22,016 bases of DNA from Lachnospiraceae bacterium UBA5899 (GTDB lineage: Bacteria > Bacillota > Clostridia > Lachnospirales > Lachnospiraceae), in the NCBI GenBank assembly GCA_002432425.1, contig DJEL01000051.1, forward strand, positions 1-22,016. Reading direction: 5' to 3'. Made by a program: the position numbers and the translations under genes. The notes beneath the pieces are model-generated. The model searched no databases and was not told where the DNA came from. It saw nothing but the letters and a program-made list of their open reading frames with translations. Within the stretch, counting starts at the first letter, position 1; every line of letters starts with the position of its first letter. Of this stretch, positions 6,542 through 13,800 are shown piece by piece.

Positions 6542-8259
6542 CAAATACGCAAAATTTTGATACAATAAAGGCAACCAATCCTGTACTGACAGTTGCTCCA
6601 CCAAAGGAGGATTCAGAAATGAACGGAGCAATAAACAACAAAATTACTGCCCTTTACTGTCGGTTGAGCCAAGAGGACGAAAGAGCCGGTGAGTCTTTGT
6701 CCATCGAGAATCAAAAGGATATGCTTCTCAGGTTCGCAAGAGATAACCATTTCCCGACCCCCACATTTTTCGTGGACGATGGGGTAAGTGGTGTGACCTA
6801 TGACCGTCCCGGTTTTCAGGCGATGCTTGCAGAGATCGAGGCAGGACGAGTGGCCGTCTGTGTCAGCAAAGACCTGTCCAGACTGGGTAGAAATTCAGCT
6901 TTGACGGGGCTTTATACCAACTTCACCTTTCCGCAGTATGGCGTTCACTACATTGCCATCAACGACAATTTCGACACCATTGACCCCAATAGCACCGACA
7001 ACGATTTTGCAGGCATCAAGAACTGGTTCAATGAGTTTTATGCCCGGGATACCAGCCGTAAAATTCGTGCCGTACAGAAATCCAAGGGGGAACGGGGTAT
7101 TCCACTGACGGTCAATGTGCCATACGGTTATGTGAAAGACCCGGAAAATCCACGCCAATGGAAAGTTGACCCGGTTGCTGCCGATGTGGTGAAGCGCATC
7201 TTCGCTATGTGTATGGAGGGCAGAGGTCCGTTGCAGATTGCCAATCAACTGAAAGCGGATAAGGTGCTGACACCAACTGCTTACAAAACGCAGCAAGGAA
7301 TTAAAAGCCCACATAAAATGCCGGAAAATCCCTACGGATGGGGCGACAGCTCCGTTGTCAATATCTTGGAACGGCGGGAATACACGGGCTGTACGGTGAA
7401 CTTCAAAACTTACACCAATTCCATCTGGGACAAGAAGCAGCGGGAAAATCCCATTGAGAAGCAGGCTATTTTCCACGATACCCACGAACGCATTATTGAC
7501 GATGATGTGTTTGAAAAGGTGCAGGAGATTCGCCAGCAGCGGCATCGGATGACCCGTACAGGCAGAAGCAGCATCTTCTCCGGACTTGTCTACTGTGCAG
7601 ACTGCGGCTCGAAAATGCTGTATGGCTCGTCCAACAACGGCGATCCCACACAGGATTTCTTCGACTGTTCTTTGCATCGCAAGGACAAGGAAAAGTGCAA
7701 GGGGCATTTCATACGTGTCAAGGTCTTGGAACGAGTGGTGTTAAAGCACATTCAGGCAGTTATGGGGTATATCCTGCGATATGAAGCCCACTTCCGCACG
7801 ATGATGGAGGAACAGCTTCGCACGTAAAGCACCGAGCAGATCCGCATTCGCAAAAAGCGTCTGGAAAGTAACGAACGGCGCATTGCGGATCTGAAACGAC
7901 TGTTTATCAAAATCTACGAGGATAACGCCAGCGGGCGGCTCAGTGATGAACGGTACGATATGCTGAGCCAGACCTACGAAGCCGAGCAGAAACAGTTGGA
8001 AGCGGAAGCGATCACCTTGCAGAAGGAGATTGAAGTACAGGAACGACAGAATGAAAACATTGAGAAGTTCATCCGGAAAGCGCACAAGTATGTGGGCATT
8101 GAAGAACTGGACGGCTATGCCCTGCGGGAGCTGGTGTCTGCTATCTATGTGGATGCACCTGACAAGTCCAGCGACAAACGGGTGCAGCACATCCACATCA
8201 AGTACGATGGGCTGGGATTTATCCCTCTGGAAGAACTGATGAAACGGGAAACGGCGTGA
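6538..8259 (+). pseudogene. large serine recombinase (TnpX-like), interrupted by an in-frame TAA
   Basis: Large serine recombinases excise and integrate such elements. The parts are all present in one frame: resolvase domain with catalytic serine in 'ALYCRLSQED' (S44 from the first ATG) and 'SKDLSRLGRN'; recombinase domain (about 200-310); zinc ribbon ('YCADCGSKMLY' with 'FFDCSLHRKDKEKCKGH', about 350-400); coiled coil; and a DUF4368-like C-terminus. A TAA at 7825-7827 (codon 430) cuts it after the zinc ribbon, so the 429-residue product lacks the coiled coil and C-terminal domain, which in this family mediate synapsis and directionality. The open frame resumes at once and continues for 143 codons. 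Two starts have good ribosome sites: 6538 (GGAGG, overlapping the tnpW end) and 6619 (AAAGGAGG). Function is probably lost unless the stop is read through. Confidence 0.85.
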
Positions 8260-8312
8260 CCGAAGTCACGCCGCCCCTTGAAAACACAAGGTTTTCACCA
8301 TTTTTAATTTTT
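8252..8312 (+). terminator. two tandem stem-loops ending the recombinase gene, second with T-rich tail
   Basis: CGGCGTGAC (8252-8260) and GTCACGCCG (8265-8273) form a perfect 9-bp stem with a CGAA loop; the recombinase stop TGA lies in the first arm. TGAAAAC (8279-8285) and GTTTTCA (8291-8297) form a second perfect 7-bp stem with a 5-base loop, followed after CCA by TTTTTAATTTTT. The second is terminator-like. The first may stabilise the mRNA end, or may be part of the recombinase attachment site, which should lie in this interval. Confidence 0.5.
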
Positions 8313-8334
8313 ACTGTTTTACGACCACCCGGCA

Positions 8335-8610
8335 TTACAAGGTCGGTGCTTTTTTCATGATTTCATTCATTTTTTCCAGTTCTTCTTTAGTGCTGTGAAG
8401 CTTGATGGCTTCAATCACGCGGGCAACTTCATCCTTGGAAAAGGAGATGTCTGCCTGCCTGGCTTCCTTCATTTTGAGCATAAAAAAAGACATGAGTTCT
8501 TTCTGGCTTTTTCCCTTGCCTCCGGTAACCAGAGAGCCTAAAAAGTCAAGCTTGTTGAGCGGAATGTCCTTTACCAGAGAGTCGGACATCCATTCCGGTC
8601 TTTCTTCCAT
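8335..8610 (-). CDS. hypothetical protein, 91 residues
   Basis: I do not recognise a named family. The protein is small, soluble and largely helical, with a Lys/Glu-rich C-terminus ('HSTKEELEKMNEIMKK'). It starts 'MEERPEWMSDSLVKDIP' and has a central Gly/Lys segment. A GAGG lies a few bases before its ATG on the minus strand. It is followed, 74 bases after its upstream neighbour, in the same orientation as the next two genes, so the three may form one sporulation-linked or house-keeping group. Its 3' end lies at the inferred junction with the mobile element, so its last few codons could come from the element. No catalytic or membrane features are visible. Confidence 0.6.
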   Translation of the reverse strand: MEERPEWMSDSLVKDIPLNKLDFLGSLVTGGKGKSQKELMSFFMLKMKEARQADISFSKDEVARVIEAIKLHSTKEELEKMNEIMKKAPTL

Positions 8611-8684
8611 GATACACCTCGTTTTCGTTGATTTGTAAACCTTGCAGCTTTGTAAGTCTTGCCGCAGGCTATGGATACTGTCCG

Positions 8685-9122
8685 TTATTGTTTTCCCAGC
8701 ATGGATAAAATCTGGCTGATGTCCATGGAACCGTCGCCGCCTGCGGGAAAAGGAGCTCCCTCCGGGAACATATCCTTCATCATGGCTGCCATTTCCATCA
8801 TTTCCTGCGCGTTTTTTACCGTGGAGGAATACTGAGCAAACCGGTCCAGCTTCTGTTTTTCTTCCCGGCTGCAGTAGGGAGTAAGCTCCTTACATAAAGC
8901 CTCCGTGTCCGGCATGGGCTGCCTCGGCTGGCAGGCATAGGGATGGTTCTTAAAATAGGACAGCGTGTATTGAAACTCCATGAATTTAATGTATATTGCC
9001 ATCTTTTTCTGCATTTCCGGTTCAAAATAAGGCAGGAGGAGTTTGTACATCTGGATGTGGTTGTTGGTATAAATGCTGTCAAAAGCAAGAATTTTGTCAC
9101 AGTTGTCCTTGTCCGTCTGCAT
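8685..9122 (-). CDS. hypothetical protein, 145 residues
   Basis: I do not recognise a named family. The sequence is predicted helical, with Met-rich stretches near the end ('MMEMAAMMKDMFPEGAPF') and a C-terminus 'MDISQILSMLGKQ' that looks like an amphipathic helix. It has no signal peptide or transmembrane segment. GGAGGG sits three bases before the ATG on the minus strand, a strong site. It lies between the 91-residue gene and the Cys/Asn-rich gene, all in one direction. The paired arrangement with the 91-residue protein, which has a similar small helical make-up, suggests related function; this is inference from layout only. Confidence 0.65.
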   Translation of the reverse strand: MQTDKDNCDKILAFDSIYTNNHIQMYKLLLPYFEPEMQKKMAIYIKFMEFQYTLSYFKNHPYACQPRQPMPDTEALCKELTPYCSREEKQKLDRFAQYSSTVKNAQEMMEMAAMMKDMFPEGAPFPAGGDGSMDISQILSMLGKQ

Positions 9123-9148
9123 AAACCCTCCATCGAAAGTGCTTTTCT

Positions 9149-9170
9149 AATCTTATGCAAAAATCTTATG
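9149..9170. repeat. two direct copies of AATCTTATG
   Basis: AATCTTATG occurs at 9149-9157 and 9162-9170, a 13-base period, just upstream (minus-strand sense) of the 145-residue gene. On the minus strand each copy reads CATAAGATT. The position suits a regulatory site or promoter boxes, but the fit to known consensus sequences is incomplete. Confidence 0.35.
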
Positions 9171-9192
9171 TAAAAGACGTTTTTTGTATGCA

Positions 9193-9246
9193 GCGGACGG
9201 ACTTTTTGAGGGTCCGCCCGCAAGTGTGTACGGCTCCTTAAGGAGC
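9193..9246 (-). other. stem-loop and palindrome after the Cys/Asn-rich gene
   Basis: Just after the stop of the Cys/Asn-rich gene, in its direction, come a perfect palindrome GCTCCTTAAGGAGC (9233-9246) and then a 10-bp GC-rich stem with one mismatch (9193-9202 with 9212-9221). Neither is followed by a T run on the minus strand, so they are not typical intrinsic terminators. They may stabilise the mRNA end or weaken read-through into the 145-residue gene. Confidence 0.4.
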
Positions 9247-9253
9247 AAAATCA

Positions 9254-9493
9254 TTAGCAGCAGGAATTATTGTTTCCGCAGAAGCAGGAAAGCAACAGAA
9301 TCCAGATGAGCCAGTCACAGCTTGAGTTGTTGTTGTCACAACCGCAACCGCCGAGAGTGCTCAGACCGCAGCCGTTGTTGCCGCCGAAGCAGGAGAGGAG
9401 CAGGATAATCCAGATAATGTTGCATCCGCATCCGTTGTTGTTATTGTTGCAGCCTGTGTTGCATCCGCAGTTGGTAGCAGTTAAATCACTCAT
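9254..9493 (-). CDS. Cys/Asn/Gly-rich small protein with duplicated hydrophobic unit, possible spore-surface protein
   Basis: The 79-residue protein consists almost entirely of Cys, Asn, Gly and two nearly identical hydrophobic units: 'CNIIWIILLLSCFGGNNGCG' and 'CDWLIWILLLSCFCGNNNSC'. Each unit is a short membrane-like or self-assembling segment framed by Cys/Asn/Gly runs, and the protein ends in CC. Such compositions occur in Firmicute spore-coat or exosporium proteins, which can cross-link through cysteines; no domain match can be claimed from sequence reading. GGAGG lies seven bases before the ATG on the minus strand. A sequence fitting the sigma-K promoter consensus lies about 30 bases upstream of the start, which supports a late-sporulation role. 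An alternative is a small membrane-associated protein of another kind. Confidence 0.7.
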   Translation of the reverse strand: MSDLTATNCGCNTGCNNNNNGCGCNIIWIILLLSCFGGNNGCGLSTLGGCGCDNNNSSCDWLIWILLLSCFCGNNNSCC

Positions 9494-9523
9494 TTTAATT
9501 GCCTCCGAATTGTTTTTATGGTT

Positions 9524-9551
9524 TATTCTATGTGCACAGGCATGTCAATGT
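9524..9551 (-). promoter_or_regulatory. candidate sigma-K-type promoter for the Cys/Asn-rich gene
   Basis: On the minus strand, CATAGAATA (9532 to 9524) fits the sigma-K -10 consensus CATAnnnTA exactly, and an AC (9551-9550) lies 17 bases upstream, the expected -35 position. Start of transcription would fall shortly before the ribosome binding site. The consensus is short, so chance matches are possible. Confidence 0.4.
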
Positions 9552-9591
9552 TTCCACAAGATACAAAAAAAAAATTAGGGAGCAAAAATGC

Positions 9592-9639
9592 TTGAATAAA
9601 TTAAAAGATATAGTAAAATAGTACGTGTATAATTATAAT
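9592..9639 (+). promoter_or_regulatory. candidate promoter region for the sortase/LRR locus
   Basis: The AT-rich stretch ahead of the sortase gene holds TTGAAT (9592-9597) and, after 16 bases, TAAAAT (9614-9619). Two further perfect TATAAT boxes follow at 9628-9633 and 9634-9639, without a clear -35 at the right distance. The sortase ribosome binding site follows about 20 bases later. Which box is used cannot be decided by eye. Confidence 0.4.
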
Positions 9640-9666
9640 TATGTGCAGAAAGAGAAATAGGAGAGA

Positions 9667-10782
9667 ATGCCCGTGTATGAAGCAGCAGGCAGACAGTTCC
9701 GGACGGAAACCGACTATAAGTTAGCTTTGCATGACAAGGCAGAGATTGAAAAGATAAAAAAACGGAGTGATTTAGACACTCCGGAGCAGATAGACACCCT
9801 GCTTGCCGATATCGCCCAGGGAAAAATCAGGCTCTATACCATTCTGAAAGAGGATTTTTCGGAAGAACTGCAGGATAAAAAGGAAGCTCTCTTAAAGGCG
9901 GGGGAAAGCTCCGGCAGGAAAAGCAAAGTACACACTTCCTTAGAGGAATTCGATGCGGATATGCAGAAGCGGATTTTAAAGGAAATGAAAAAGCGGGAGC
10001 GTATCCGGAAGAGCATTGTGGCGGTGTGCAGCCTGCTTGTTGTGGGAAGCCTTGCCTACCTTGTAGGCTATTCGTACCAGACAAAAAGGCTGGATGACTA
10101 TGCAGCGATACAGAAGAACCTGAAAAATACCGCACTTACCACGCCGAATACGTCGGAAACACCGGTCATTCACTATGATGATGACACGACGAACATGTTG
10201 CCGGATATTCTGCCGGAGTATCAAACTTTATATAGTTTGAACAAAAGACTAATCGGATGGGTAAAAATTGACGATACATATATAGATTACCCGGTACTTC
10301 AGACAGTGAACAACGATTACTATCTGAACCATAATTTTGACCAGGAAGAGGATAAAAACGGCAGTATTTTCTTAGACAAGGACTGTAGCATTTACCCCCG
10401 ATCCACAAACCTCATCCTGTACGGTCATCATATGAGAAGCGGCAGAATGTTCGGACAGCTCAACAAATACAGCTCCGAAAAGTTTTATGAAGAGCACAAA
10501 TACATCCAGTTCGATACCATTTACGAAAAAGGCACCTACGAAGTGATGTATGTGTTCCGCTCCAAAATTTATGAAGAAAGCGAAATCGTATTCAAGTATT
10601 ACCAGTTTACGGATGCGGTATCGGAAACCGAATTTGAGTCCAATATGAAACAGATGGCGGATATGTCCCTGTACGATACGGGCGTGAGTGCCGAGTACGG
10701 AGACGAACTTCTCACTCTGTCCACTTGTGATTACTATACCAGTGACGGCAGATTTGTCGTGATTGCAAAGAAAATCCGATAA
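9667..10782 (+). CDS. srtB: class B sortase with cytoplasmic N-terminal extension
   Basis: Sortases cut a C-terminal sorting signal on secreted proteins and join them to peptidoglycan precursors. The catalytic set is present: histidine in 'LYGHHMRSG' (H254/H255), cysteine in 'TLSTCDYY' (C354) and arginine in 'DGRFVV' (R362). 'GHHM' and the spacing fit class B. Unusually, the transmembrane helix ('IVAVCSLLVVGSLAYLVGY') is at about 116-136, so about 115 residues of charged helical sequence precede it in the cytoplasm; typical class B enzymes have the helix at the extreme N-terminus. ATG 9667 is used here, though AGGAG at 9659-9663 is only three bases away and would space better with GTG 9673. 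Its presumed substrate, the SPKTG protein, is encoded 23 bases downstream. Confidence 0.9.
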   Translation: MPVYEAAGRQFRTETDYKLALHDKAEIEKIKKRSDLDTPEQIDTLLADIAQGKIRLYTILKEDFSEELQDKKEALLKAGESSGRKSKVHTSLEEFDADMQKRILKEMKKRERIRKSIVAVCSLLVVGSLAYLVGYSYQTKRLDDYAAIQKNLKNTALTTPNTSETPVIHYDDDTTNMLPDILPEYQTLYSLNKRLIGWVKIDDTYIDYPVLQTVNNDYYLNHNFDQEEDKNGSIFLDKDCSIYPRSTNLILYGHHMRSGRMFGQLNKYSSEKFYEEHKYIQFDTIYEKGTYEVMYVFRSKIYEESEIVFKYYQFTDAVSETEFESNMKQMADMSLYDTGVSAEYGDELLTLSTCDYYTSDGRFVVIAKKIR

Positions 10783-10805
10783 ATTTCCCGGAAAAGGAGA
10801 AAGAC

Positions 10806-13800
10806 ATGGCAAAGAAAGAAATAAAAAGGAAAAATCTGAAATTGAGGAGAAGACTGCGAAAGACATTGGGCGCTGTCTGCCTGATAACCGCACTTCTCAT
10901 TGCCCTCATTCCCGTGCCGGAGACAAAAGCGGCAGAGGATAAAAAATATCTCTGGGACGAGCAGATATGGAGGGGCAGCGCCGCACAGAGCAACAGTGTA
11001 ATCCCTGTGGTGCCGGCTGACTGCGATACCATTTATACAACGGGCGACGGTACTTACCAGTTTGCCTTTGTCAATGCGTCCTCCACAAGCCCGGACAAGA
11101 TTGCGATTATCTTAGGATACAATGCAGGAAACCTGGCAGACAACAAACTGGTGATTCCGGACAGCGTGGATGCGTTTACCAAATACAATGAAAACTTAGG
11201 TTCCCGTACCGGTTACGTGGCCGTGAGCCGCAGCCAGAAGCCTCTGTACTATAAGGCAAGCGATCCGGTATACGATGAAGATGTTTCCGGCAATCCCATT
11301 CTGGTAAAGGAAGCGGAATTCAGAGCCTGCTATTATGCTGATTACAGACAGTGGAGCACTCTGGATTTAGCAGAGTTCTATTATAGGGACACCACCGGGG
11401 ACAACAGCGGCACCATTTATAAGGGTGAAGACGGTTACAACTACCGCAAGACCGAAAGTACCGCGGAACAGTGGATTAAAAACATTACGGTTATGTATAT
11501 AGGAAACCAGTCCTTAAAAGCAAACCCTCTGGCAAACGGAGACGGTGCCGTACAGGAATGGGTGGTAGCGGAGCCGGAGGGCGCCATCAATACCGACCCC
11601 GACAACGGTGTATTCGCCAATGAAGGCAACATCCGTACACTTGTGGTAGGCGAAAGACTGATGGGTATCGGCAACTATGCCTTTTACGGCTGCACTGGTC
11701 TGGAAAGCATTACTCTCGGCAACGGTCTTACCGAAATGGGACACCATGCATTTGCCAACTGCGTCAATATGGCGGCAATCGGACTGGACTTCAATTCCCG
11801 TCTGCAGTATATTTCCGACTACACCTTCTTAAACTGCCGGGCGATGATGGAATTTACCCTGCCCGCAAGTGTAACGAAGATTTACGACCATGCGTTTGAA
11901 GGCTGCACCAACTTAGGCCTTACCGCAGGCACTCTGGATATTGCCGGTGTAAACGAAGGCAAGAATGTCACACTGGATGACCTCGGTGTATCTGTATTCA
12001 AGGGCTGTACCAGTCTTTCCGATTTGACTCTGCCGGAGTCCATTACCGGAAAAATCAACCTGAATAACTTTGAGGGTTGCAACGGCTTAAAGAGAATTAA
12101 AGTGGAAAGCCCCTATACCGACTTTGAAGGAGACTATACCGGGGAAGACCTGGATTTCCTTTCCTGGGTAGACCCCACCTTTTATTTTGAAGCGGACGGT
12201 TCCACCACCACCCATACCTTTACCAAGGCAAATGCCATTGCGTTTAAGTATGCGGACAGGGACTGCTATGAAATTATCAAGAGAGAAACCGCTACCGACG
12301 GCAGTACCGCAGAACTGACTTATCAGGTCAACTCCAACAATGAGCTTTTGTACTTCAATATGAATAAGAAGGTTGCGGAAGTAACCATTCCCGCCACCAT
12401 AGGCCCTTACGGTATTTCCGCCATCAATTCCGGCAGCTTTTCCGGAAACTGCTTCTTAGAGAAGATTACCATTCCCGCAACGGTGCATGAGATTAACGAA
12501 AGCGCCTTCAAGGGATGCCATAATTTAAAGGATGTTATTTTTGAGGATGCCGGTTCCGTACAGTACATAGGCCAGAACGCTTTTGCCACCCAGCTTGTGG
12601 ACGGCGTGCATGCGACCGGTTGTCCCAATGAAAGCACGTATCTGAAATCCACACCGGTGCTTCGTTTTACCGGTACCGTGGCAGACGACTGCATTCCTTA
12701 CTTGTATGCCATGTCCGCAGACAGCAACATCAATGCCGGACAGCAGCCCAAGACCTATATTACCTATTTCAGCGGCTGGCCGACCAACCTGGAAGTACAG
12801 TATGTAGCAAATGCCTCAACCGGCTACGGTATGGCAACTCTGGTTGACTATCCGAAGTTCCGTGAACTGACCACCAAGTATACGGCATCCAATTATCCGT
12901 ACATTACGGCTGATTATGAAGATGCGGCAAGAAAAGCGGTAGCAGCTTATAACAGTTGGCTGACCGACAGCTCCACGGAAGTAACCAGCGACCAGTGGGA
13001 TATCATCAATGCAGCGCTCCGTCCCGACATTCCGAGCGGCGTAAAGGCTGTAAAACAGGGTCTGTTCTCCAATGCGACGGCAGAAAAGAACGCCAACGGC
13101 AGTTTCGACTTAAATGCGGACGGCACCTATGCGGTTAAGAAAGTAAATTCCTCCGGTTCCGCGGATACGGATGTAAAGGAAATTACGTTCCGGGATATTA
13201 AGGAATTTGAACCTTACACCATTACCGGCTGCCAGTCCCTTGAAAAGATTAATATTTTCGGCGCTGAAGCCGTAATTGACGACTATGCGTTTGCCTATGA
13301 TTACACCACCCACGGCAGTGATATTTCCGATGCGGCAGGTTCGGATTCTTCCCTGACATCCTTCTATATGCCGACCAGTGATGAGTCTTCCGTAGGAGAT
13401 TATGCATTTAACAACAATGCCAAATTAAATAACGTAACCCTTTCCCCCAATGTCACGGAAATGGGTCTGCGTCCGTTCCGTGACTGCCCGATACTGGAAA
13501 ACATTTCCTTCGGCGGCGGTCCGAACTTCACAACGGACAATGCCATTATTTACGGACTGGATGCAAACGGCAGCAAGAAGAGCATCGTGCAGTGTCTGGA
13601 AAGCCGCGGTAAGCTGAATACACCCGGCTCCGTAAGCACATCCGAACTTGCGGGTGTAACGGAAATCGCAAAAGAAGCCTTTATGGACTGCGGCGAAGTG
13701 GGTCAGGTAGACCTTTCCACCTCCGCCATTACCACCGTGCCGGAAAATGCATTTAGAAATACCAAGAGCCTGTATTCCGTAAAGCTTCCGACCACCTGTA

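Larger units (their letters stand above)
1..8334. mobile_element. integrative mobilizable element, right part (left end outside window)
   Basis: The region holds the standard parts of a mobilizable integrated element: an oriT candidate, a DUF3847 accessory protein, a MobA/MobL-type relaxase, a TnpW-like protein and a large serine recombinase, all on the plus strand. Recombinases of this kind usually lie at one end of their element, and the minus-strand, host-looking genes begin just after it, so I infer that the right junction lies between the recombinase stop and the next gene (about 8260 to 8345). I found no repeat of the junction near the left edge; TnpX-type recombinases share only a very short core, so a long direct repeat is not expected. 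The SPFH block on the left is assumed to be cargo because it runs up to the oriT. That assignment is inference. Both tnpW and the recombinase carry nonsense codons. Confidence 0.6.

Noticed and set aside
6895..7707. A 270-codon minus-strand frame opposite the serine recombinase
   Set aside because: Antisense shadow of a recombinase with intact catalytic, recombinase and zinc-ribbon motifs; no start signal.
7960..8259. Separate 99-codon gene downstream of the recombinase
   Set aside because: It is in the same frame as the recombinase, continuous with the codons right after the TAA, and is the missing C-terminal domain rather than an independent gene.
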